Origin: Enoplolaimus lenunculus
Taxonomy: Eukaryota > Nematoda > Enoplea > Enoplida > Thoracostomopsidae
Direction: 5' to 3'
NCBI GenBank assembly: GCA_030248215.1
Contig: JASANG010002922.1
Span: forward strand, 372,001 to 436,000
Length of the DNA stretch: 64,000 bases
Below are positions 49,226-60,139 of this stretch, piece by piece. Both the position numbers and the translations under genes were made by a program. The notes under the pieces were generated by a model that worked only from the letters and a program-made list of their open reading frames with translations, was not told where the DNA came from and did not search any database. Position 1 is the first letter of the stretch, and each line of letters begins with the position of its first letter.

Positions 49226-50003
49226 AATCCTTAGGTTTCTTTCTAAACAGTATAGGCTTTGCAAAAAATATTAAGGTCACAAGTTTTATGCAATTCCTAT
49301 TTCCGAATCCGGACCCATTTAGGTCTTAGAGTTACATTTTTCTGCTCTTACATGCCATGCAACCGTGTTACTATTTGGCTCAAAATAGGTAGTATTAATA
49401 CATCAGAAAGCCGGTTTAGTACTTTCTTTCAAGGTCCTTGATACTACACAGTCATAGCTACGGACCCTCCGGTCTGTAGAAAGGTACCAATTAATTTAAT
49501 TTCACCTTTGCCCGTTTTAATCGGGTCCATTAAACTGTGACAACTAGAGTCAGTTAATATGAGAACCAACTAAATATTGATTAGATGTTAGGCTACTTTG
49601 GGTTGGAAACAATGTTAAGAAACTGTCTTGTCGGCTGTTGTACACTTTCGTTTACATTTCAACTTATGGCTTTGGCTTAGGCTTAGGTTTTAGGCTCAGA
49701 GTTTCAGGCGTAGGGTTTTAGGCTTAGGAGAATAACTTTTGCGATGGGTTAGCCTGAGGGCTAGGTAAAGGTGGATATCCTTGCATTTATATTAGGCAGC
49801 ACGATAACGTTTGACATAAACACTCGTTATACGGTCCGCCAGTACGTTGAGACGGAGTTTGGCATGCGAGGCGAATGAAAAGCCAAACGATATTTTGGTA
49901 TTCAACGCTCACGTATCCCGAGATGTTCTGTTAAACTGATCTTTGTTTTTTAGAACGTTTGTTTAAATATTATTTTACCACAGGATATATTAATTAATTA
50001 CCA

Positions 50004-50128
50004 CACTGCGAAAAAATGTTGAGTCAAATTGACTCTCTCCAAAATAGGCTCTCCAGGACAACACAAACTGAGACAAAATTGACTCCGCTTGAGTCAAGAG
50101 TCAATTTGACTCGCCATTTTTTGCAGTG
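50004..50128. mobile_element. CACTG fold-back element, GAGTCAA type
   Basis: Starts CACTGCGAAAAAATG and ends CATTTTTTGCAGTG, with GAGTCAAATTGACTC in both arms. CA flanks both sides. Same family as the intron-like element at 7230-7443. Confidence 0.8.
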
Positions 50129-50490
50129 CATATTCGAGCGTCTGTTCGTTAGCTGCCAATGTTGCTTGCATTGTTGGGTCAGCGTTTGTAATTCAGCAAA
50201 GCATACGATTAATTAACGAGTCGCAGATTATGATCCGACTGGAATTTTCTAAGGTCACTTGAAACATAAAGCCGACAGATACAGCTTGAGTTCAAAATTT
50301 TTTAAGCTAAAAATACGTTCACTATTATAACTGAGGTATATTTTTTCAAAGCCATCGCGAGGCGATTACTTTTTATTGGTTCCGTTAGGCTACTTCCCTT
50401 ACCTGCATACTCAATCAGATAATTGTAGCCATATTTCCAGCTACACATCAAACAAGCAAACTTCAAAGCTTCAGACTTCAAACTGTGTTT

Positions 50491-50706
50491 GGCCCATGTT
50501 AAGGGGCGTCCAGGTTTCTGGCGGGTCTATAAAAGAGTAGGTTTAGATTCTAGATTACATTTTTTTGCTTAGACTTAGGCTTAGGCTTAGGCTTATGCTT
50601 AGGCTTATGCTGAGGCTTAGGTACACATTTTTGCAACGCTAGGCTTTAGGCTTAGGTTTAGGAATACGCTTAAACTACTGTTACGCGACTTAAAGTAACA
50701 TTGGCC
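50491..50706 (+). mobile_element. TTAGGC element, family B, with TATAAAAG
   Basis: Ends GGCCCATGTTAAGGGGCGTC and CTTAAAGTAACATTGGCC. Target duplication ctgtgttt / ctgttttt, 7 of 8. Contains GGGTCTATAAAAGAGTAGG, then TTAGGC units. Confidence 0.86.
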
Positions 50707-50942
50707 CTGTTTTTTGTGGGTACGACAAACGCACAAACAAACGAACAATATTTTCAGTCCAGCTATCGACTGGTTTTAAACTTTCAAACCGATCATCAGC
50801 TGGCAATCGGGTGCTATACACATTTGAAAATACACCGGTACTGCAGTTAGGATTATGCCAGATTTGAAACCACAAACAAGCGTTTATTTTTTAGGTTTTC
50901 ATATTCTATTCGATATTGTGCCTAACGCCTTTATAATTTACA

Positions 50943-53900
50943 ATGTTGTCCCGTTTGAAAGCTGAGGCAGTTGTTCGACATTCTTCGGTGTCAACTCAAG
51001 AAGAAGTTAAAAGTAAGTTTGAACGCGCGCGTTGGTGTACGGTTCGGTCGTCGCTCGACGGCACCGGACAGCTCACCGCACCGAATGACGCCCGACGACG
51101 CCGAACGCGGTTTGTTAAAATAGTGAAAAAAGTATAGCATCACACTTACAGTTCAATAGATAGCCAAATTTAAATTATGATCAATTCGAGATAAGCGTGC
51201 TAGAATAGCTTTAGGTTTAGTTTTCTGCGATGGTTTTGAGAAGATAACAGAATGTCAAACGAGTTGAATTGACCAGTTACAAATTACAAAAAATTGCACA
51301 AAGTGCAATAAGAACTATTTGCAATTATTTTGTTAATACTGTTAAATTTTGCATTCAACGACTCTCAACGCACAAATTATGACTATATATTTAAGGGTGG
51401 AAGCGGATCGTGAAAATAACGGAAACGGAAATTGATCTTAGCCGGAAGCGGGAGCGCATATGCGGTTGTACCCTGCTATATGTTGCAACTCATGGTTTGA
51501 GACCTGCTTTGTAACCGCAGGAATGGTTAACGACCAAGAACATTAAGGCCCATGTAAAGATCAGCGGCGGAACATTTTGCTACGAGGCTGCAATGGAGTA
51601 AAGCTTAAGATTTTGATAATTTTTTCCTTACGCTTTCGCATAGACTTAGATATAAGCTCATTCTTACGTTTAGTCTTGGGATTAGACTTAGGAACATGCT
51701 TATACTACTGTAACGGCCCAGTTCGTAGCAAACATTTGTAAAGCTGAGTAGTGGGGGTTGTAAAAAATTTTGCAAAATTTGATTTTCATAAAATATTTTC
51801 AGACTGGAAAGAACATTGCTTACAAAGTTTCAAAGAAACGTTTCAAAATTCACCCAAACTACGCTGTTTTGCGTTATATTTGGGATTTACAAGCTTTATA
51901 TCGTTCGGCGGGTGCTTATTTTACATAATCGAACAAACAGCCAATGTGCCGTACTCATTAGAACCGCGGCTAAAAAGCAACCCGCTATCGTGTCTAGGAA
52001 ACTACGACTTTTGGGGCTCTCTGTTCTACGCTTTGAGCGCCGCGTCAACCATCGGTACGTTTGTTCCTGTCGCGAATGATTCGTTAATTGCGAAAAACCT
52101 TTTCTTTGTTAGGTCAACTTTATAATTTTTCTATAGTTTACTTTATGTGTCGTTCACAATGTGAAAATTTGGCTAAAGCCACAAAATGTGTCGTAGCCCA
52201 GTGTTATATAACAGCCAATTGTTAACCGTACCCTAAACAAAAATGTTTCATTGATCATACCTCAACACGTGTCACTAACTGGTTTTTGAGACACGTTGAG
52301 GTAAAGGCAGCACTTTTTTACACCCTCTGCCACTGCATCGATCCTACCTCAACGTAAAATTTCCGTTGTTCATACCTCAAAGCGTTTCGGTCGTTTACTA
52401 TGGCTACGACACATTTTGTGGCCGTCAAAAATTTTATATTGTGAACGGCGCAGTACAAATTGAATTTTAAATTTCATTTTTGAAACAATTTTCCTCAAAG
52501 TTTTTAGCCCGTAAAATGTAATTTAAACATACTCTAGTGGATTTTGGCGGAAACAGCTAAAACAGTGCTTAAATAGGATTTATTATGGTACATTTTTTGC
52601 TCCGCATCATGGTATCACGACAATTCGTCGACCCGACAACTCGTCGACCGACAACTTGGAATTTAAAATTTCATCGACTCGACAATTTGTCGTTCATTAT
52701 ATAATGTTTAGAATTACAATTAGGCTTTGGATTACGTTTAGGATTATGCTTAGACTTATTTATAAATTCTGAGACACTGTTATGAGCGACAAGTTGTCAG
52801 TCGACGAATTGTAGTGCCACATCAGTCACTGCTTTGCTACCTTATCACCAATAAATTTGCGAGCATTAGCATGCGGAAATAGTTGAAATTCGATTTCAGA
52901 ACAAATTTATTTTGCGCCTCGTAAATTGCAATTCATAAGTATTCTATATGGATTTAGCCAAAACTGACAAACAGCCTAGCTTACGGATTTTACACTTGGA
53001 GTGCTACGCTGCGTCCAATACACTATTGCTACGTTGGCCAATGTTACTTTTAGATGTGTAACAGAATATTAAGCGTATTCCTAAGCCTAAGCCTAAGTCT
53101 AAGCGTTGCAAAAATGAATTGCTAAGCCTAAGCCTAAGCCTTAGCCTAAGCCTCAGCCTAAGCCTAAGCAAAAATGTATTAGAATCTAAACCTATATTCC
53201 TTCATAGACCCGCCAGAAACCTGGACGCCCCTTAAAGTAACATGGACCGCTGCGTTTTATTCCTAAGCCTAAGCCTAAGCCCGAGCAAAAAACGTAATTT
53301 AGAATCTAAATCTTCTCTTTTGTAGACCCACCAGAAACCTGGACGCCCCTTCAAGTAACACATGGGCCGCTACGATTTATGACGCAAGCAGATCTGCCAG
53401 AAGTAGCATGTGTTCGACGACTGTATCCTTCAAATTCTGTTTTTGAAAAATTCAAATTTTTTTCCGAAATTCTATCTTAAACGGTTCAATTCTAGAATAA
53501 TTTTCAGCGTAAATATAAATGAAAACATCGTGCTTTACATCATAATGTGGAATTAATCAGCTGTAGCAAGGTTTTGCGTTCTTTCGAGATATGTACGCCG
53601 CACTGGTTGATTCATTCAAAGCAGGTCGACGCCACCGGCTTCTAAGTGTAGGCGTAAGCCTAAGCGCATGAATAAGCATATACCTAATCCTAAGCCTGCG
53701 CCAAAACGGAAAAATTAACCTAAAGGTTAAGTATACACTATTCTAGTCGCGCAGAAAAACTTTTCGCCCCTGAGATCTTTGCATGGTCGTCCAATATCGC
53801 AATAGCAACAAGCTCCTTAGATAGATTTTCGGATGCTCAACACTACATACCGTAGACGTTCCGTTGTCATTAATATAATTAATAACTACTACTGTTTGGC

Positions 53901-56340
53901 AGGTTTTGGTCAGCTTCACGTTTGCACGACGCTATCACGGATTGCTACGCTAATCTACTGTGTCACAGGTATCCCGTTTCTCGTCTACGTTCTGTCTGAT
54001 CTTGGGGGTCGAATATGTAACGCTCTGGTTTGGTTCTACGCCGCATGCTTGCATCGTTGGGACTTGTTTATCAAATGGCAAAAACGGCGAGCTTATATGA
54101 AAAAGCGGGCCGTCGCCCTTGCACGACGCCGTGCTAAATCGGCCTTACGGCGGCGAAAGGCCTTCAGTTTTGGCTCAGAAATTCCGTATATTGATAGCGA
54201 AGCTCCAAGCGAAGCTGAATCGGGTCTGTCGGTAATTTATGATCCGGTTAAGATAGGAGGACCCGACGGTGGGCCCGTACCGGATATAGTTATCCGACAG
54301 ACCGGGCTTGAGAGCGCTCATCGTAAGACAGACGCGGAGGCGTCTAAACAAAACGGCCGGCTGGTCTCAGACGGTCCTGGAACCGTAAACCCCGGCCCAG
54401 AGATTGATTCCAGCCTTAGTCCAGGCAGTCACGGCGCGGAAGATAACCGATCGAACGAACTCCGTGAACATTCGCTTAGCGCTGCTTATAATTCGAGTCC
54501 TCAGGAAACTTGCGAAACAATTCTCAGTTGCACAATGTCACCGTTGAATCCGCCTGACGTTGTACCATCGTTTCCGCCTCCGCCTTATCATAGTTTGCCG
54601 GGAATTAATTCGTATCCGGAGCCGCAAGACATCGAGCTTAGGGTTGGCGGTGGCTCAAACGTAGAATTGGGCAATAATCAACCGAATTTAAAAATATGCC
54701 AGTCAGCTGATGATTGGAAAGTGGCCGGCCGCCAAACGACCCCCAGTATATCAGATCAAGACCAGCCAGTGGGTGTTCGATCAGCGGATTCTGCGTTTGG
54801 GGGCGATGCTAAAGACATCGAAACCGGGTTGACGTTGGCTGGCAGTGGTGAAATTGAACGAGAAAATGACATAGCTAGTAAAAAAGACGGCAATCAACTT
54901 GAAGACACAGAAGACGATGACGAGTACTACGAAGAATATATCGAGGAAGAAACAGACAGTGATGATATGCCTGATTTGCCTATCTGGGTATGCTGTATTT
55001 TAGTTGTCGTTATTCTTATCTTAGTCACTGGTCACATGTACGGCGCTGACGAACATAGCGTTGGATTTTCGTTCTACTATACGTTGTTGTTTTTTGTGAT
55101 GCAAGAGTATGAAGCGAGAGATTTTTCAAACACTGTGCCAACATACTGCCTGCTGATATGTGGGCTGGCAATTATTTCGACTGTCATTAATATAGTGATG
55201 TATAACATTGAAAATATGACCAATCGAGTACAGAAAAAACTCGCGAGCGAAATTCGACGACGAAAAGCTGAACTACGAGCGCAAGGACTGGACGATGCTG
55301 ATGTAGACCCGGAAGAAGTGCTGAAAGAGTTACTCGCCAAAGAAGGCGGGGTCCTTGCGCGTAACGCCCTTCCGAAATCAACGTTCAAACAGATGGAAAA
55401 AGTTGCCGAATCAACTGCAGAAGAAGTAACTCGAGAAATCGCACAAGAAGAACAAGAACTGCAACAAGCGCAACAAGCTGCTCGCGAGTTTGTCGAGCTT
55501 GGCGTAGAAGTTTGCCCAGAAATCGCCGTCAAATCAACTCAATCTGCTCAAATTGAACTCAACGAAATTGAAATCCAAACAGACGACGTACCAGTTGTTG
55601 CCGCTGTGGTTACAGTTGAGAGTTCGACCGATACCGACAGACCTTGTATCCGGTTGGTTAGTAAATCGACCCAAGCAGACGGTGTAGGTCAAATTGCGAT
55701 CTGTAGCGAAGCAACACAATGGCTGAGTGCTCTAAGAAGTGCTGAAACCTATAACGAACTCTACGAAGCGTTTGATCAACTCATTCAATGCGTTACTGAT
55801 ATAGTTTCAGTAGGTTTAGCCCCAGCTCAACCAAAACCAGATACCGAAGACCGGTGTGTGTCCCCGGTTGATCTTGTCGCATCAGGTTACTTTGTTGATT
55901 TCGCTACTCAATCTGGAATCGCCACCCTGGTCGAGACACCATCACAAGCTACCGTAGACTGCGTAGATGCAGGCGTGTCTAATCGTCCTAAAATGCGAAC
56001 AATTTCTATGCAATTTCCGTCACCCACAGCTGGAGCCATTCAGCGGCAAAAAGACCTTCAGGCTCCTCGAGATGAACGGCTGTCAAGAATGACAATTGCA
56101 GCTATGAGAAAGGCGGTTTCGCGCCGTAAACCAGGTTGTTTCAGTGGAACCGGAACAGCAAGCAGTGGATCGATTGATATAAGTCCAGTAGGAAGTGTTG
56201 CAAGTATAGCGGAAACTTCCGGATCGAGCCCTGATGAACCGTCCCAGCGGGAACAGGAAGACAGCGGCAGAGAGCGAGTGTTTAGTTCGGGAAGCTTTGG
56301 TGAAGCTAGCGAATGCAATGAACCTTGTGGAGAAATTTGA
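50943..56340 (+). CDS. Two-pore-domain potassium channel (TWK/K2P type), second pore degenerate, 919 residues
   Basis: K2P channels are dimeric membrane leak channels with two pore loops per subunit. Exons 50943-51012, 51803-52054 and 53903-56340 join in phase; the start is the ATG at 50943 and the stop ends at 56340. TM1 is about residues 44-66. Pore 1 (FWGSLFYALSAASTIGFG) has the filter TIGFG at 106-110, split by an intron inside Gly108. TM2 follows, with LIYCVTGIPFLVYVLSDLGG. A cytoplasmic loop of about 315 residues comes next, Pro-rich then very acidic (EDTEDDDEYYEEYIEEETDS). TM3 is LPIWVCCILVVVILILVTG (about 466-488). Pore 2 reads FSFYYTLLFFVMQEYEARDF, without any TxGxG filter. TM4 has GLAIISTVINIVMYNIENM. 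The C-terminal tail of about 370 residues has a coiled-coil-like stretch and repeated KSTQ/IQTD motifs. The 2.4-kb last exon is far longer than any other here. Confidence 0.9.
51547..51729 (+). mobile_element. TTAGGC element, family A, decayed right end
   Basis: Starts GGCCCATGTAAAGATCAGCG. The array is reduced to TTAGAC/TTAGTC. Right end GTAACGGCCCAGTTCGTAG is diverged. In intron 1 of the channel gene, just before exon 2. Confidence 0.72.
52149..52452. mobile_element. GTCGTTCACAATGTG fold-back element in channel intron 2
   Basis: Left arm GTCGTTCACAATGTGAAAA with CCACAAAATGTGTCGTAGCC; right arm GGCTACGACACATTTTGTGG, then ATTGTGAACGGC. The centre holds a second palindrome around CAACACGTGTC/GACACGTTG. 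Confidence 0.72.
52610..52830. mobile_element. CGACAATTCGTCG fold-back element in channel intron 2
   Basis: Left arm has TCACGACAATTCGTCGACCC repeated as CGACAACTCGTCG; right arm GCGACAAGTTGTCAGTCGAC, then GAATTGTAGTGCC. Boundaries approximate. Confidence 0.6.
53036..53368 (-). mobile_element. Composite of two TTAGGC family B elements sharing target duplications
   Basis: The first, 53036-53248, has ends GGCCAATGTTACTTTTAG and CTTAAAGTAACATGGACC. The second, to 53368, has lost its start and ends CTTCAAGTAACACATGGGCC. Target-like octamers are gctacgtt (53028-53035), gctgcgtt (53249-53256) and gctacgat (53369-53376). In channel intron 2. Confidence 0.82.
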
Positions 56341-56707
56341 TTCGAAATATGTCAACAGGCCTTTGCGGTGGTATTTTTTACGAAATTTATTTGATTGATT
56401 CGCCCTCTAACGTGATGGTTCAGAAATGATTGGACGGCTGAAGGGCTCTATTTAGAATATACCCTGGTGGATATCTGGCAAAACGGTTCTGCGTTTATTA
56501 GAACCAGATCAAAGCAAGGAAAACACCAATTTTTCGACTAGGAAGATTTGAAGACGATAGTGAAAGAAATGGTGGATACGCAAAAATTTGATTGGAAGTA
56601 AAAATGCCAGCTTTGCGTATGGATGTAAGAAAGATAGGTTTATTTGACACTAAGTTATTTTTAGCCAAAATACATTTGTCATTCTCAGGTTAACAATGGT
56701 AGAGTGT
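56341..56707. other. 3' flank of the channel gene
   Basis: Probable 3' UTR and intergenic DNA. No AATAAA-type signal could be assigned confidently, and no further exon was seen. Confidence 0.4.
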
Positions 56708-57058
56708 CAGGGTGCAACCAGAGGTGAAATATACTGGCGCTGGAGCCGGAGGCAACGATACTTGCCGGAGCCGGAGGTCAAGCGAAATTAGGTAGTAAAA
56801 ATGATGGTTAATTAGTTACTTTTAGATCTGCAATATGTTGTTAAGTTGCTTAATTTTACGCTAAATTTTCTGCGAAATTTCGGAAATTCTTTCCTGAAAA
56901 TTGTGACAGAAGTAAAACGAAACGCGATAAACACACAAATTTTGCAAAATTATGCAAAATTTTACTACAGAAATTGCCGAAACTTCCGGCAAATATTCTA
57001 CCGGAGGCCGATTTTCTGCCAGAGCCGGAGCCGGAGGTAGACCTCTGGTTGTTCCCTG
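56708..57058. mobile_element. hAT-like element (CAGGG family), copy 4
   Basis: Starts CAGGGTGCAACCAGAGG and ends CCTCTGGTTGTTCCCTG, with 'GCCGGAGCCGGAGG' blocks near both ends. Flanks tagagtgt and taaagtgt, 7 of 8. Closest to copy 3 in sequence. Confidence 0.85.
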
Positions 57059-57182
57059 TAAAGTGTGTAAATTATTTGAAAACTCTTAATTTAATATTAA
57101 AATTTACCAATTTGAAGAAATATTTATGGATTTGACCAAATATTGAAAATGCTGAAGGGTTATTTTCTGTTATATGCATTTT

Positions 57183-57347
57183 GGACAATGTATAGAACAC
57201 GGCTGTAACAGTAAAATAATTAGTTTCATAAGCCAAGCCTAAACCTAAATGTAAAAATGAGCTTATACCTTAGCCTAAATCTTAAAGCCTTTTAAGTTTA
57301 AGCCTGAGCAAAAAATAAACGTTCCGCCACTAGCCGTTACGAGGGCC
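57183..57347 (-). mobile_element. TTAGGC element, family A, perfect target duplication
   Basis: Ends GGACAATGTATAGAACACGG and GCCGTTACGAGGGCC. Perfect duplication tgcatttt (57175-57182, 57348-57355). Confidence 0.87.
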
Positions 57348-57955
57348 TGCATTTTTCAGAATATTTAGGATTCTGTTGTATTTAAATGGCGAAATATTTG
57401 AAGGTGAATGCTTTGGCGAATTTTAGTCTTTTTCACACGTCTATCCGTACATGGTAGCGATAAGCAAACGCACATTTAATGAACGCGTTATAAATTGTAA
57501 ATTAACAATTTATCTTAAAGGTGAAATATCTGTGCTGTGCAAAAGTTGCATTCTAACACGGATAAAATTTTCTGCTAAAATTTTGATGGTGTGGTAGAAT
57601 CGATTTTTCATTTTTTACCTAGTGCACAAGATTGAATGTGGATGATGCATATACATTGTCACGAGTTCTCGCTGCAAAAACATTGCACGTGAAAATATGG
57701 CTAAGTTGCAGGCCGTTGGTTCGCAAAAAAACTTCGAATGCATTTATTTATCATTTTCATAAATTATGCAACATTTATAAATATATACGTTATTGAGCAT
57801 AAAAACAAATAAGTCGATATTTGGCCTTTGATGCATTTTCTGTCCAGAACTTCAAATGTTTAATTGAAGATATTACCTTTACATAAGTCAATTTGTCAAT
57901 TACAAAAGTAACTAATTGTGAACACTTGTCTAAATGGTCGCTGCATAATCTACTT

Positions 57956-58145
57956 GGTCCATGTTACTTTAAGAGGAGTCCAGGATTCTGGTGGGTCTAT
58001 AAAAGAGTAGGTTTAGATTCTAGATTACTTTTTTGCTTAGGCTTCGGCTTAGGCTTAGGAACTCGTGTTTGCAACACTTAAGCTTAATCTTTATGCTTAG
58101 GAATACCTTTAATCTACTATTTCATCCTTAAAAGTAACATTGACC
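57956..58145 (+). mobile_element. TTAGGC element, family B, with TATAAAAG
   Basis: Ends GGTCCATGTTACTTTAAG and TTAAAAGTAACATTGACC. Contains GGGTCTATAAAAGAGTAGG. Flanks atctactt / atatactt, 7 of 8. Confidence 0.85.
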
Positions 58146-58320
58146 ATATACTTGTTCACCTCTAAGGAAAGGTTAAAAATATAACATTTTCAGTTGCAAT
58201 TTGGAAGTTTGCAGAGAGCTGATATAAGTTTCATTTTCAATTAAGCGATAACTTGTCTATTAGTTTTGCAGTATTGACTGTGGTCAAATGTGCATACAAA
58301 TCCCTTGAGCTGAATTGTTT

Positions 58321-58445
58321 GGCCAATGTAAAGAACACGACCGTATATCTAAGCCTAAGCTTAAGCAAAAAATAAGTCTAAAGGTTAAGCTTACTCAATT
58401 GCAGTCCTACATAAAAACGGTCCGCACCTGATCTATACAAGGGCC
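58321..58445 (-). mobile_element. TTAGGC element, family A, short
   Basis: Ends GGCCAATGTAAAGAACACG and GATCTATACAAGGGCC. Flanks aattgttt / cattgttt, 7 of 8. Two or three hexamers remain. Confidence 0.83.
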
Positions 58446-58758
58446 CATTGTTTTAGTATCGTTTTGCGCAGTTACATCAACCTTTTTGGATATAATTGAC
58501 TCGATACTTAGAAAATTGTACCCGTAAAATATATTAAAATACCTGTACAGACAAATTGACAGCAAATAAATATAACAATCTACGGTATGCTATCATCATT
58601 TTTAACCCTGTCATGTCTCAAAATTTACGCAGTTTTCAACCAAACTGTTCCTTCAAATCGTGAATGCAAAATAAAGCTTAATATTATATTAACCCTTGTT
58701 GCAAACCACGGAATTGTAAGTTTCGCAATAAACCTTCAAGTATGGGTATATTACGTTC

Positions 58759-58933
58759 GGCCCATGTTACTTTAAGGGGCGTAAATGTTTCTGGTGGGTC
58801 TATAAAAGAGTAGGTTTACATTCTAGATTACATTTTTTTGCTTAGGCTTAGGAACTCATTTTTGCAACACTTAGGCTTAGGCTCATACTTAGAAATACGC
58901 TTAAACTACTGTTCCCTTAAACTAACATTGGCC
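58759..58933 (+). mobile_element. TTAGGC element, family B, with TATAAAAG
   Basis: Ends GGCCCATGTTACTTTAAGGG and CCTTAAACTAACATTGGCC. Contains GGGTCTATAAAAGAGTAGG. Flanks ttacgttc / atacgttc, 7 of 8. Confidence 0.87.
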
Positions 58934-59023
58934 ATACGTTCAATACGCTATACTCGCTGGCGGATCTAAAGGGGTCGCCCTGGCCATACCCCCAACAGAG
59001 ATGAAAACCAAAATTTTGTGTTA

Positions 59024-59162
59024 AAATTTAGTAATACTTTTGTATTTGGCTTCTTTCTGGTTTGGTTTGCGAGATTTTTCCACTGTTATATATCGCATTA
59101 CACCGTCAGATACTTTTATAGCCGTCACAGCTCGGAGCGCTTTATAGATCAACCTTTTTGGA
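59024..59162 (-). CDS. Possible last exon of an unresolved minus-strand gene
   Basis: After an AG at about 59163, an open frame reads LIYKALRAVTAIKVSDGVM, then RYITVEKSRKPNQKEAKYKS, and stops at TAA. The basic, protein-like composition suggests a C-terminal exon, but no upstream exon was found between it and the stop at 60140, and the acceptor is weak. No family recognised. Confidence 0.3.
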
Positions 59163-59283
59163 CATGAATGGGTTAAACAAAAACCGATACAATAAAAAAA
59201 TGAATACAGACAAATATGGTTCGTGATGCACAATGACTCGACGTACTCGTGTTATAATGTATTTGCAACACAAATCAAACTCA

Positions 59284-59485
59284 TGGCCCGTACACAGATG
59301 AGGGGCGAAACCCATTTCTGCGGGACTGCAATCGTGTAAGCTTAAGCTTTACTATATTTTGCTTAGGCTTTAAGCTTAGACGTAGGCTTAAATTCATTCT
59401 TACGCTTAGGCTTAAGCTTAGGTCTAGACTTTGGCTTTAGGAGTATGCTTATATTACTGCTCCGGTCCTCTTCTATACATTGGCC
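59284..59485 (+). mobile_element. TTAGGC element, family A
   Basis: Ends GGCCCGTACACAGATGAGG and TTCTATACATTGGCC. Regular spacer AATTCATTCTTACG between hexamer blocks. Target duplication not clear. Confidence 0.8.
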
Positions 59486-59722
59486 CTCGCTGTGCACAAC
59501 CTATAAGTATGGTCAGATACGAAATAAACTAGAACACAAATCGTTATTTATTTTTAACGTACCGATAAATACTTAGCTAATAACTTTTATATGACTTTTT
59601 GGTAAAATTTCTAAAAATGAGCAAGAGCTTTTATTGACCTTGACAAAAGGCGTTTGAAAGTAAGTCGAGATTTAAATGAAGGTTCCTAAGCCTTTTATTA
59701 AAATCTGAATGTTCGTGCAGTT

Positions 59723-59870
59723 CGACAATGCATAAAACAGGGGCGGAACAGTATTATAAGCATATTCCTAAGTCTAAGCCTTAAGCCAACAAAATAATTA
59801 GTCTAAACCTTAGACTTACTCTATTCTAGTCCCACAGAAAAACGTTTCACCCCTGATCTTTACATGGGCC
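59723..59870 (-). mobile_element. TTAGGC element, family A
   Basis: Ends CGACAATGCATAAAACAGG and GATCTTTACATGGGCC. Flanks gtgcagtt / gtgcagtc, 7 of 8. Confidence 0.85.
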
Positions 59871-60139
59871 GTGCAGTCTAAGATTGGCCTTATAGATAAG
59901 CCGCTAATTAAAACACAGCAAAGTGATTTCTACAACTAAAATATCAACTTCTCAAGTGCTTCGTGAGCAGTATTTACCCGAAGATTCTTTTGACCCAAAA
60001 TTTGGCAACCTACAGTCCATTTGTAACCGCGTCCTTACCCTCCTAACGGTTTCCTCAGTTCGCGTTCTTGGACGGTACGCCCAGGTCCATTTTTCCAAGA
60101 CCATTCCCCTTTTAAGTTAGCCCTCTCCATTTGGAGCCT

